A DNA stretch of 64,000 nucleotides from JAUVKT01 sp964634565 (GCA_964634565.1 CAZWLP010000006.1:6389-70388), one strand, 5' to 3'; shown: positions 17,513 through 25,936, counted from the first letter of the stretch. Made by a program: numbers and translations. Notes: generated by a model from the letters alone, not told the origin.

Positions 17513-20500
17513 TTATCTTGAATGCAGTAGGATTTTATCGTACAGTTCTTTAGGTTTAAATGGCTTGAGTATATAATCGTTGATATTAAGTCCTTCAATC
17601 TTATCTTCATGTTCCGACATTATAGCTGCAGTAAGTGCAATAATAGGAATATCTTTGATTTCCGGTTTTTCAGACTCCCTTATAATTCCCGATGCTTCAA
17701 TGCCATCCATTTCGGGCATATGTAGATCCATTAAGATAAGATCGTACTCGTTGTTTTGTATCATGTCAAGTGCAATTTTCCCATTTTCGGCATGACTCAC
17801 AATTATTCCCCACTTTGAGAGGAACTTATTAGCCACAAAGAAATTTATCTTATTATCTTCTGCGATAAGTACTCTTTTACCTGTCAGCTGATCAAGTGTT
17901 CCTTCTTCTATTGATTGACTTCCCTTACTTGCTGAACTTGTTGCTGAAAGAATAAACTTAAGTGTAAAACTGAAGCTGGATCCCTTTCCTATATCACTTT
18001 TAACCTCTATTTTACTACCCTGAAGCTCGATTAGTTTCTTAACAATTGATAGTCCCAGACCGGTGCCGCCATATTTTCTCGTTGTATCTTCCGATGCCTG
18101 GGTGTAGCTTTCAAAAATTGTATCAAGCTTGTCTTTTGGGATACCGATACCAGTATCTTCAACGGAGAAGCGTATTTCAATATCTTTTTCGTCTCTTTGT
18201 AACTCATCTATTTTTAGTTTAATAGAACCTGCAGAAGTGAATTTTAAAGAGTTTGAAAGCAGGTTTGAAAGTATCTGGTTAAGTCTTATCGGGTCACCAA
18301 TAACTTCAGATGGCAGGGTTTCAGAGCGCTCAATAACAAATTGCAGTCCTTTCTCATCCGTCCTGAATGAGTAAGTTCTTTTAAGATCGTTAATAAAGTC
18401 ATGGAGATTAAAGATGGTCTTCTCGAAAACTATCATACCTGATTCCATCTTATTAAAATCAAGTACATCATTTACCAGTGTAAGCAGGTGATTACCGGAG
18501 AAACGAAGTGTTTTAATATATTCCATCTGATCGCTTCTGGGATTTCCCTGCAACAGAAGGTTAGTTATGCCTAATACTTCATTTAGAGGTGTTCTTATCT
18601 CATGACTCATAGTTGACATAAACTGTTGTTTTAACCTTGCAGCTTCTTCAGCCTTCTTCCTTTCGATCACAAGGTTAGCAAGCATTTCCTTTCTCTGTAT
18701 TACAAGGGCAATCTGGTTACCTATAATATCTATTACCTGGAGGTCGTGATTGGTAAATACAGATTCATCCTCATAATCCTGGAGAACCATGGCACCTATA
18801 ATCTTATTATTAATTGTTAATGGCACTCCAAGCCAAACCTTGCATTCGGTTCCAACAAGGTCTATTAATTTGGCTTTTTCCAGTTTTTCAATGTCCTTTT
18901 GTCTCAGCAGAGTGGGTTTGCCTTCATTAATAAGCCATCCGGTAAGAGTTCCTTTGGTTGGAACCATATCAAATTGATCTTTCTCATCATTATATAATGG
19001 AAGGCTTAGTGTTTGATCGTTCTCATTATATAGTACTATATAGAAATTCTTGGTGTTGTAAAGCCTGCTTATCTCATTCTTGAATATTGTGAAGATATCC
19101 TGGAATTCGGTTTGAGTAAGAGCCACATTGGAAATATTCTGGACAACAGCTTTAAGATCACTTTCCTTCTGTTGGTCTGAAATATTCCTGTAGATAGCGA
19201 ATAAAGATGTAGTGAAGTCATTAAAAGAAACTGGCTTAATAAGGAGAGATACAAATATTATCTCACCATTTTTTCTTTTTCTGTAAGTTTCAACCGCTAT
19301 GGTTTCGTTTTTACTGGCCCTGTTGGTAAATTGTTTTCCTTCATCAGGTATATTGTCAGGAATTATCAGATTGTCAATATTCTTTCCTAAACATTCCTCT
19401 TCGCTATATCCAAATTCCCTTATAAACTCCCTGTTAACTCTCTCTATTGTTCCATCCTGACTGGTCTGCACAATGCTTTCAGGAGCTGACTCAATAAGTG
19501 TTTCAAGTTGGATTTTTTCTCTTAGGATTTCATTCTGTATCTTTTTCTTCTCTGTTATGTCTGTTAGAACACCTCTGTATCCCAGTAGTTTACCTCCTTT
19601 ATTATAGATTCCTGTAGTCTGTGAGAGCACCTGTATCTCTTCTCCGTCTGATGTGCAGGCCAGATATTCATTTGATATAATAACTCCAGGTTTATCAATC
19701 TTTTTTAAATTATTAAATACTTTTTTAAGTTCCGATTCGTGGAACATGTTCCTTATAGATAGGCCTTTATCCATATCGTCCCTGGTATAGCCAAATTTTG
19801 TAAGGCCGTTTGAGTTTGCAAAGGTAAGTTTGCCTTTCAGGCTGATTTCGAATACCCCATTGGGGATCATTTCTGCAAATCGTTCAAAAATATCTCCCTG
19901 TGTTAAGAGTTCTTTTTCTCTTGATCTCTGGATTACTCCAGGTTCCCAGATAAGTATTACTTCACCTGTGTTAAGCCTTATACCAAAGTAATAGCCTTCA
20001 TCTTCCTTATCAAAATCAAGGATGGTCTGTTTATTCGGCTGGCCTGTAAGTACTATTTTACCAATTAATTCCAGGATAATATCTTTATTTTTTATATCCA
20101 GCTGATTAAGGTCCCTGCCAATTATCTTATCAGGATCCATACCCCTGAACTCAATAGAATCATTATTAATATATTCCAGTATAAATCTGCCCTTTGAGTC
20201 TGGGTTTACTATCATTACAAAGTTCGTAAGAGACTCGAAAAGATCTCTAAGGCGCTCGAAGGTCTGGTTGATATCATCGACTGTTGATTCGTTTGAGATT
20301 ACAGGCGTGTAGCTTGTTAGAAGGAATCGGTCTTCTCCAATAATAACGGGTTCTGCCGAGAACTTAAAATCTTTAACTTCTCCTTTTTTTGTCTTTATCG
20401 TGATATTAAAATCCTTAACCTTTTTTAATCTTGGCAGTTTGCGGATGAATTTATCACTTTGAACAATATTGGCAAAAAGATCTATATCATCTGAATTTTT

Positions 20501-20746
20501 ACCAATAATATCTTCTCTTTTATAGCCCAGGGTATCGAGGAAGTTCTGATTTACTTCAATGTATCTTCCATCAGAAAGATTACTTATAGCCATCATCTGT
20601 GGTGTAGACCTGAATACATCTATAATCCTGTTCTTGCTTTCTTCAATTACTTTGAGATCCCTGATATTCCTTTTAAGCTCAGAGTTCTCTTGCTTGAGGG
20701 CAGCCACTTGTCTTTGGAGATCTTCAATTGAATATTGGTTTTTCAT
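17513..20746 (-). CDS. Soluble hybrid histidine kinase/response regulator with four PAS domains and GAF
   Basis: A 1077-residue hybrid kinase with no membrane segment. After a short N-terminal coiled coil (IEDLQRQVAALKQENSELK) come four PAS-type domains (about 40-150, 160-275, 290-405, 415-535). A GAF domain follows (about 545-690, GWLINEGKPTLLRQ, VWLGVPLTI), then HisKA with FMSTMSHEIRTPLNEVLG (phosphoacceptor His), HATPase (NLLSNSLKF, DTGIGIPKDK, KYGGTGLGLSI) and a receiver domain with LILMDLHMPEMDG (phosphoacceptor Asp). No output domain or partner regulator is adjacent, so phosphate probably passes to an unlinked partner. The sensed signal must be cytosolic. Confidence 0.9.
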   Translation of the reverse strand: MKNQYSIEDLQRQVAALKQENSELKRNIRDLKVIEESKNRIIDVFRSTPQMMAISNLSDGRYIEVNQNFLDTLGYKREDIIGKNSDDIDLFANIVQSDKFIRKLPRLKKVKDFNITIKTKKGEVKDFKFSAEPVIIGEDRFLLTSYTPVISNESTVDDINQTFERLRDLFESLTNFVMIVNPDSKGRFILEYINNDSIEFRGMDPDKIIGRDLNQLDIKNKDIILELIGKIVLTGQPNKQTILDFDKEDEGYYFGIRLNTGEVILIWEPGVIQRSREKELLTQGDIFERFAEMIPNGVFEISLKGKLTFANSNGLTKFGYTRDDMDKGLSIRNMFHESELKKVFNNLKKIDKPGVIISNEYLACTSDGEEIQVLSQTTGIYNKGGKLLGYRGVLTDITEKKKIQNEILREKIQLETLIESAPESIVQTSQDGTIERVNREFIREFGYSEEECLGKNIDNLIIPDNIPDEGKQFTNRASKNETIAVETYRKRKNGEIIFVSLLIKPVSFNDFTTSLFAIYRNISDQQKESDLKAVVQNISNVALTQTEFQDIFTIFKNEISRLYNTKNFYIVLYNENDQTLSLPLYNDEKDQFDMVPTKGTLTGWLINEGKPTLLRQKDIEKLEKAKLIDLVGTECKVWLGVPLTINNKIIGAMVLQDYEDESVFTNHDLQVIDIIGNQIALVIQRKEMLANLVIERKKAEEAARLKQQFMSTMSHEIRTPLNEVLGITNLLLQGNPRSDQMEYIKTLRFSGNHLLTLVNDVLDFNKMESGMIVFEKTIFNLHDFINDLKRTYSFRTDEKGLQFVIERSETLPSEVIGDPIRLNQILSNLLSNSLKFTSAGSIKLKIDELQRDEKDIEIRFSVEDTGIGIPKDKLDTIFESYTQASEDTTRKYGGTGLGLSIVKKLIELQGSKIEVKSDIGKGSSFSFTLKFILSATSSASKGSQSIEEGTLDQLTGKRVLIAEDNKINFFVANKFLSKWGIIVSHAENGKIALDMIQNNEYDLILMDLHMPEMDGIEASGIIRESEKPEIKDIPIIALTAAIMSEHEDKIEGLNINDYILKPFKPKELYDKILLHSR

Positions 20747-20804
20747 CCTGGGTATATATTCAGTTTTCTGAAATTATGTAAAAATATATTAAATAGTTTT
20801 ATCC

Positions 20805-21455
20805 TCATCCTTCTTTTTTAAGTTTTGATATATAGTATCTGCAAAAGCTGTTAAGTCCGCATTCATTGCATAGAGGTTTACGGGCCTTGCAAATATATCT
20901 TCCGTGAAGTATTAACCAGTGATGTGCCAGCGGAATAAGGTTTTCGGGAATATTTGCTATTAACTGTCGCTCCACTGATAAAGGTGTTTTAGCATTGCTG
21001 CTTAAACCAATCCTGTTCGATACTCTGAAGACATGAGTGTCTACTGCCATGGCAGGTTTGTTAAAAATAACAGAGGCTATAACATTTGCAGTTTTACGTC
21101 CTACACCCGGTAATCTCTGAAGCTGTTCTATATCTGAAGGAACCTTATTGCTAAATTCTTCAGCCAGCATTCTTGCCATTCCGCTCAGGTGCTTTGCCTT
21201 ATTATTAGGATATGAACATGATTTAATATATTCAAATATTTCATCCTGACTGGCTGCAGCCATATCTTTTGCTGAGGGGTAACGCAAGAACAGTGCGGGA
21301 GTAATCTGGTTAACCCTCTTATCCGTACATTGAGCCGACAGTATTACTGCTACTATAAGTTCAAAGGGGTCGCTGTACACAAGTTCGGTCTCCGCTACAG
21401 GCCTGTTTTTAAGAAAATAATCAATAGTTAGTCTGTATCTCTCTTTTTTAGTCAT
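20805..21455 (-). CDS. nth: Endonuclease III
   Basis: A 216-residue DNA glycosylase/AP lyase of base-excision repair that removes oxidised pyrimidines. The helix-hairpin-helix motif LQRLPGVGRKTANVIASVIF is followed by the catalytic Asp in AMAVDTHVFRVSNRIGL. The C terminus has four Cys spaced C-x6-C-x2-C-x5-C (CKARKPLCNECGLNSFC), the [4Fe-4S] cluster loop. It is divergent from the aromatic operon. Confidence 0.96.
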   Translation of the reverse strand: MTKKERYRLTIDYFLKNRPVAETELVYSDPFELIVAVILSAQCTDKRVNQITPALFLRYPSAKDMAAASQDEIFEYIKSCSYPNNKAKHLSGMARMLAEEFSNKVPSDIEQLQRLPGVGRKTANVIASVIFNKPAMAVDTHVFRVSNRIGLSSNAKTPLSVERQLIANIPENLIPLAHHWLILHGRYICKARKPLCNECGLNSFCRYYISKLKKEG

Positions 21456-21504
21456 CAGCAGCTTTGTGAAATTTTGTTAAATTATCAGAAAAATATCATT
21501 ATTC

Positions 21505-21535
21505 TTTGGAAATATAGATATGAAGTATACATTTG
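21505..21535 (+). promoter_or_regulatory. Promoter of the aromatic amino acid operon
   Basis: TTTG at 21505-21508 and TACATTTG at 21528-21535 are separated by 19 bases, a full match to the Bacteroidota promoter TTTG-N19-TAnnTTTG. The start of transcription would be near 21540, about 17 bases before the first leader peptide. The 343-base gap between nth and pheA is filled by this promoter and two attenuator modules. Confidence 0.75.
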
Positions 21536-21556
21536 TTGAAATATTTATTTACACAG

Positions 21557-21616
21557 ATGTACAATTACAGCCATAACTACTTTTATTTTTATTATTATTT
21601 TCCTTTAAAGAGCTAA
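21557..21616 (+). CDS. Leader peptide 1, Tyr/Phe-rich
   Basis: The 19-codon reading frame encodes MYNYSHNYFYFYYYFPLKS and ends with TAA at 21614-21616. It has seven Tyr and three Phe codons, with a run of Tyr and Phe in codons 8-15. It lies just after a promoter and before an intrinsic terminator upstream of pheA, as classical amino-acid attenuator leaders do. Stalling at the Tyr/Phe run would leave AAGGG at 615-619 of the 21000 series free to pair with CCCTT at 21652-21656. No Shine-Dalgarno is visible, as usual in this phylum. Confidence 0.8.
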   Translation: MYNYSHNYFYFYYYFPLKS

Positions 21617-21649
21617 GGGCTGTTTTGAACATTGATAAATTGTTAACCG

Positions 21650-21673
21650 GTCCCTTTAAGGGACTTTTTTTTT
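21650..21673 (+). terminator. Attenuator terminator 1
   Basis: GTCCCT (21650-21655) pairs with AGGGAC (21659-21664) around a short loop, followed by nine T. The 5' arm can instead pair upstream: AAGGG at 21615-21619 with CCCTT at 21652-21656. This can extend through CTGTT and AACCGG with two bulges, an antiterminator of about ten pairs. No + strand gene lies upstream to be terminated, so it serves the leader itself. Confidence 0.75.
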
Positions 21674-21677
21674 GGCT

Positions 21678-21734
21678 ATGGATAAGTACAGTTCATATTA
21701 CTACTATTATTTTTTTTATTATCACCCGGGATAA
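21678..21734 (+). CDS. Leader peptide 2, Tyr/Phe-rich
   Basis: The 18-codon reading frame encodes MDKYSSYYYYYFFYYHPG and ends with TAA at 21732-21734. It has eight Tyr and two Phe codons, nine of them consecutive (codons 7-15). It begins four bases after the T-run of terminator 1. Its last codons (CCG GGA T) form the 5' arm of the antiterminator at 21726-21741. A ribosome that reaches the stop would cover this arm, while one held at the Tyr run would leave it free. Confidence 0.85.
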   Translation: MDKYSSYYYYYFFYYHPG

Positions 21735-21790
21735 TTATTAAGGCATATATTTTAATAATTACTATCCCGGATTAAACCGGGATTTTTTTT
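21726..21790 (+). promoter_or_regulatory. Attenuator 2: antiterminator and terminator with a shared arm
   Basis: Antiterminator: CCGGGAT (21726-21732) pairs with ATCCCGG (21764-21770), and AATTATTAA (21733-21741) pairs with TTAATAATT (21752-21760). This gives 16 pairs with one 3-base bulge and a 10-base loop. Terminator: the same ATCCCGG (21764-21770) pairs with CCGGGAT (21777-21783), loop ATTAAA, followed by eight T (21783-21790). The two structures are mutually exclusive. The pheA ATG lies 9 bases after the T-run. Confidence 0.88.
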
Positions 21791-21798
21791 ACAATAAT

Positions 21799-22608
21799 AT
21801 GAGAATAGCAATACAGGGGGAAAAAGGGAGCTTTCATGAAGAAGCAGTAAAGAGTTTTTTTATAAAAGGATCTTACGAATTAGTTTCATGTACTTCATTC
21901 GATTCAACAATTGATGCTATAAAGCAATCCAGGGCTGATATGGCTGTAATGGCAATTGAGAATGCACGTTCCGGAAGTATCTTATATAATTACTCGCTGA
22001 TAAGGGAATCGGGATTAAAGGTACATGGAGAAAAAGATATAAGAATCAGGCAGAATTTAATGGCACTGCCCGGTCAGACAATTGATAATATAAATGAAGT
22101 GTGGTCACACCCCGTTGCTATTTCGCAGTGTATGAATTTTCTTAGCGCTTATCCCGAAATAAGACTGGTAGAGAAGGACGACACAGCATCCAGTGCAAGG
22201 ATTATTAGTAATAATGAAATTGCAGGAGTTGCAGCGATAGGAGCAGATATAGCTGCTGAAATTTATAAGCTGAATATCCTGGCATCGGGTATTGAATCTT
22301 ATAAAATGAACTATACCAGGTTCCTGCTTGTTGGCGTCGGAATGAACAATACCTATAAGGCTAATAAAGCTTCGGTTTGTTTTTCACTTGGTCATAAGCC
22401 CGGATCTCTTGCAAAGCTGCTGGTTATACTTGCAGCGATGAATATAAATTTATCCAAGATACTATCGGTCCCTAAGATTAACAGCGACTGGGAATACCTT
22501 TTTTACCTTGATCTTGAATTTAATGGCGATACAGAGGTGGAACATATGCTAAAGGTAATTCATAATAACACAAGAGAACTGGAAGTGCTGGGTCTCTATA
22601 AGATTTAA
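21799..22608 (+). CDS. pheA: Prephenate dehydratase
   Basis: A 269-residue enzyme that converts prephenate to phenylpyruvate. The PDT domain (1 to about 180) starts MRIAIQGEKGSFHEEA and holds the catalytic NYTRFLLVG, with the Thr-Arg-Phe at 173-175. A C-terminal ACT domain (about 193-265) begins CFSLGHKPGSLAKLL. In feedback-regulated members this domain carries GALV and ESRP motifs; here the corresponding places read GSLA and LSVP (222-225), so Phe inhibition may be weakened or lost. It is the first gene of the aromatic operon, directly after the double attenuator. There is no fused chorismate mutase; that activity is in the DAHP synthase fusion two genes downstream. Confidence 0.95.
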   Translation: MRIAIQGEKGSFHEEAVKSFFIKGSYELVSCTSFDSTIDAIKQSRADMAVMAIENARSGSILYNYSLIRESGLKVHGEKDIRIRQNLMALPGQTIDNINEVWSHPVAISQCMNFLSAYPEIRLVEKDDTASSARIISNNEIAGVAAIGADIAAEIYKLNILASGIESYKMNYTRFLLVGVGMNNTYKANKASVCFSLGHKPGSLAKLLVILAAMNINLSKILSVPKINSDWEYLFYLDLEFNGDTEVEHMLKVIHNNTRELEVLGLYKI

Positions 22609-22619
22609 AATATATTGTA

Positions 22620-23771
22620 ATGAAAGCAGCCGGAAGATTAAATCATATAAAGGAATATTATTTTTCCATTAAACTGGATGAAATAAGACAATTGAAAGCC
22701 AGTGGTGAGGATATTATAAACCTGGGTATTGGCAGTCCGGATTTAGCCCCTTCGCCAAGGGTTATTGAAAAGGCTATCGAGACATTAAAATCCAACGACT
22801 CTCATGGTTATCAGGCATATAACAGCATCCCTGATCTGCGTCTGGCATTTAGTGAATTTTACAGTAAAGTTTATAATGTAAACCTTGATTTTGAAAAGGA
22901 GATTTTACCACTAATGGGATCAAAAGAAGGAGTAATGCATTTGAGCCTTGCTTTTCTGAATAGTGCTGATGGAGTGCTTATTCCTGATCCGGGTTATCCT
23001 GCTTATGCTTCCGCTGCTAAAATATGTGGTGCCCGGGTCTTATATTATAACCTTCTTGAGAAAAATAACTGGCTCCCTGATTTAGAAGAGCTGAGGAGCA
23101 TGGATCTTTCGGGAGTAAGAATAATGTGGGTAAATTATCCGCATATGCCTACAGGCAAGGTTGCACCGGCAGGTGTACTTAAGAACCTGACAGAGTTCGG
23201 GAAAGAAAATAATATTTTGATTATAAATGATAATCCCTACAGTCTGATTCTTAATTCAGAGCCTCTTAGTCTTCTATCTTTTGACCCCCTGAAGAACTAT
23301 TCTATGGAACTAAACTCTTTGAGTAAATCCTATAATATGGCAGGTTGGCGGGTAGGGATGATTGCAGGATCTGAAGATAATATTAAAAATGTATTGAAGG
23401 TAAAGAGTAATATAGATTCGGGAATGTTTCTTCCTGTTCAGCATGCTGCTATTGAGGCTCTCAGGACAGAAGGGGAATGGATAGATAATTTAAACAGTAT
23501 TTATGAAAGAAGGAGGGAGATAGTTTATAAGATATTAAATATCCTTGGATCGCCTTACAGAGAAGATCAGGCCGGCCTCTTTGTATGGTCGGGTCTGCCC
23601 CCTGCTTATGAGTCTTCCTACGATTATTCTGATTATTTGCTTAAGAAGTATGGAGTATTTATTACTCCCGGGTCTGTCTTCGGGACAAATGGCAGAAAAC
23701 ATATTCGTACCTCTCTTTGTTTGCCTGAAGAATTACTGCAGAAATGTTTAAAACGAATTACATCAAAATAA
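22620..23771 (+). CDS. Class I aminotransferase, probably aromatic or prephenate type
   Basis: A 383-residue PLP enzyme. It has NLGIGSPDLAPSP near the N terminus, NYPHMPTG at 172-179, NDNPY at 203-207 and the PLP Lys at 236 in NSLSKSYNMAGWRVGM. Overall layout resembles the LL-diaminopimelate/aspartate aminotransferase group. Its place between pheA and the DAHP synthase gene suggests it transaminates phenylpyruvate and hydroxyphenylpyruvate (or prephenate) as the last step to Phe and Tyr. That assignment is inferred from the operon. It starts 11 bases after the pheA stop. Confidence 0.85.
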   Translation: MKAAGRLNHIKEYYFSIKLDEIRQLKASGEDIINLGIGSPDLAPSPRVIEKAIETLKSNDSHGYQAYNSIPDLRLAFSEFYSKVYNVNLDFEKEILPLMGSKEGVMHLSLAFLNSADGVLIPDPGYPAYASAAKICGARVLYYNLLEKNNWLPDLEELRSMDLSGVRIMWVNYPHMPTGKVAPAGVLKNLTEFGKENNILIINDNPYSLILNSEPLSLLSFDPLKNYSMELNSLSKSYNMAGWRVGMIAGSEDNIKNVLKVKSNIDSGMFLPVQHAAIEALRTEGEWIDNLNSIYERRREIVYKILNILGSPYREDQAGLFVWSGLPPAYESSYDYSDYLLKKYGVFITPGSVFGTNGRKHIRTSLCLPEELLQKCLKRITSK

Positions 23772-23785
23772 TAAAATTGTAAATT

Positions 23786-24865
23786 ATGAGCGACGAACTA
23801 AGTCTCGATAATAGTCAGCTTTGCTGCCACGATAAGAGGCCTTTGCTGGTTTCAGGGCCCTGCTCGGCAGAGTCGGAATTCCAGGTGCTTGAGACTGCAA
23901 GGCAGCTAAAAGCAATAGGAATAAATATTTTCAGAGCAGGGATATGGAAACCCCGTACCCGACCTGATACCTTCGAGGGTATGGGATCAATTGCACTGCC
24001 CTGGCTTAAAAAGGCAAAGGAGGAAACCGGGATGCTGACTGCCACCGAAGTTGCTAATGTATGGCATGTTAAGGAAGCTATCAGTCATGAAGTTGATATA
24101 TTGTGGATTGGTGCAAGAACTACTGCAAATCCATTTGCAGTCCAGGATATTGCCGATGCTCTCAGGGGATATAATATACCTGTATTTGTTAAGAATCCTA
24201 TTAATCCTGATATTGAGCTATGGATAGGTGCCTTGCAGAGGTTAAATAAAGTAGGACTGAGGAATCTTATTGCTGTTCACAGGGGCTTTAGCTACTATGG
24301 GAAAAATTCTTATCGTAATCCGCCCCAGTGGGAAATTCCAATAGAATTGAAAAGACGAATACCTGAAATTCCTATTATAACAGATCCAAGTCATATCTGT
24401 GGCTCAAAGGATTTACTGTTTAATGTTTCTCAAACAGCTATGGATCTTGACTTTGATGGACTGTTTATGGAGTCCCATTTTAGCCCTGATAAAGCTCTAA
24501 GCGATAGGGAGCAGCAGGTTACTCCTGCTCAATTGAAGGATATTCTCGACCGGCTTATCCTTAGGAATCACGATGTTAAATCATCTCAGCAACTTGAGGG
24601 TCTGGAAGGACTAAGGCGACAGATTGACCAGTGGGATGAAGAGCTGCTGAGAGTACTGAGAAGCAGGATGGCAATTTCAGAGGCAATCGGGGATTATAAG
24701 AAGAAAGAAAATATTACCATCCTTCAAACAAACAGGTGGTCTGAGATTCTTGAAGACAGACTTCGTAAAGCAAAGACACTGGGATTAAGCGAGCAGTTTA
24801 TTATTCAGTTATTTAAACAGGTACATCAGGAATCTATTAACTTTCAGAATAGAGTAATGAATTAA
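23786..24865 (+). CDS. DAHP synthase fused to chorismate mutase
   Basis: A 359-residue bifunctional enzyme. Residues 1 to about 265 are a type I-beta DAHP synthase (PLLVSGPCSAESE, RAGIWKPRTRPDTFEGMG, ITDPSHICGSKD, MESHFSPDKALSD), which joins PEP and erythrose-4-phosphate. Residues from about 268 are an AroQ-fold chorismate mutase (LRRQIDQWDEELLRVLRSRMAISEAIG). Such fusions are known from Bacteroides and Prevotella, where the mutase domain mediates prephenate inhibition of the synthase. It thus covers both entry to the shikimate pathway and the branch towards Phe and Tyr. Confidence 0.95.
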   Translation: MSDELSLDNSQLCCHDKRPLLVSGPCSAESEFQVLETARQLKAIGINIFRAGIWKPRTRPDTFEGMGSIALPWLKKAKEETGMLTATEVANVWHVKEAISHEVDILWIGARTTANPFAVQDIADALRGYNIPVFVKNPINPDIELWIGALQRLNKVGLRNLIAVHRGFSYYGKNSYRNPPQWEIPIELKRRIPEIPIITDPSHICGSKDLLFNVSQTAMDLDFDGLFMESHFSPDKALSDREQQVTPAQLKDILDRLILRNHDVKSSQQLEGLEGLRRQIDQWDEELLRVLRSRMAISEAIGDYKKKENITILQTNRWSEILEDRLRKAKTLGLSEQFIIQLFKQVHQESINFQNRVMN

Positions 24866-24907
24866 TCTGCCGGAATTAATACCTTTAAAGTTGGAAACAA
24901 GGCATAT

Positions 24908-25936
24908 ATGGAAAAAATATTCTATACAATACAGGGTAAGAGATCTGATATAATAATCGGAAGGGCCTGGGAGCTTGTCGGTGACCTGATTCCTGCCGGA
25001 CAAACTGTAATTATTACTGACAGGAATGTGTCGGGTTATTACTTAGATGAATTTCCTGATTGTAAGGTGCTTACATTGTCGCCTGGAGAGTCTTCAAAAA
25101 GCCTCTCTACTGTCGATCAGATTGTAAAAGAGTTACTTAAACTGGAGGTCGACAGAAGCTATTTCCTTCTGGGTATAGGTGGCGGTGTTGTAAGTGATAT
25201 TACGGGTTTCGTCGCATCTGTGTATATGAGAGGTGTCAGGTTCGGATTGGTATCTACAAGTCTTTTATCGCAGGTAGATGCCAGTATCGGAGGTAAAAAC
25301 GGAGTAAATAGTAGCGGGTATAAGAATGTTATAGGCTGTTTTACTCAACCTGAATTTGTTATATGCGATACCACTATGTTAAAAACCCTTCCTTATGAGG
25401 ATTTTAAGTCAGGGCTTGCAGAGATAGTTAAGTATGCACTTATACGTGATAGTAAATTATTCTGTCTTCTTGAGGAAAGGGTCTCGAGCATTAATGAAGG
25501 TAACAAATCATTAATGGATGAGATACTTAGCCGTTCGGTTAAAATAAAGATAGATATTGTTGAAGAAGATGTAAGGGAAAAAGGGGAGAGGCGTTTACTG
25601 AATTTTGGTCATACTATTGGTCATGCTATTGAGGCAGCAAATGGTCTGAAGCATGGACTGGCTATAGCCAGGGGTATGGTTTTCTCATCGTTAATTTCAC
25701 TTGAGGAAGGTTACCTCGATAAAGATAAATACAATAGAATAATCGCCTTGTTGAAGTCATTGGGCTTGCTTGATGGAGTTCCGGGAATATCCAGTTCCTA
25801 TTTAGAGATTGTAAGACGTGATAAAAAGAGAGAAAAGAATATAATTCACTTTGTTCTCTTAAATGATATTGGTAGTGCATTTATTAAGGAGATGCCACTT
25901 CAGGACCTTGTTACATGGATGGAAAATAAGATTTAG
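24908..25936 (+). CDS. aroB: 3-dehydroquinate synthase
   Basis: A 342-residue NAD- and metal-dependent enzyme that cyclises DAHP to 3-dehydroquinate. The NAD-binding GGGVVSDITGF lies at 91-101, followed by YMRGVRFGLVSTSLLSQVDASIGGKNGVN. The metal ligands are in GLAEIVKYALI and NFGHTIGHAIEA. It starts 42 bases after the DAHP synthase gene and ends 2 bases before aroA. Confidence 0.96.
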   Translation: MEKIFYTIQGKRSDIIIGRAWELVGDLIPAGQTVIITDRNVSGYYLDEFPDCKVLTLSPGESSKSLSTVDQIVKELLKLEVDRSYFLLGIGGGVVSDITGFVASVYMRGVRFGLVSTSLLSQVDASIGGKNGVNSSGYKNVIGCFTQPEFVICDTTMLKTLPYEDFKSGLAEIVKYALIRDSKLFCLLEERVSSINEGNKSLMDEILSRSVKIKIDIVEEDVREKGERRLLNFGHTIGHAIEAANGLKHGLAIARGMVFSSLISLEEGYLDKDKYNRIIALLKSLGLLDGVPGISSSYLEIVRRDKKREKNIIHFVLLNDIGSAFIKEMPLQDLVTWMENKI

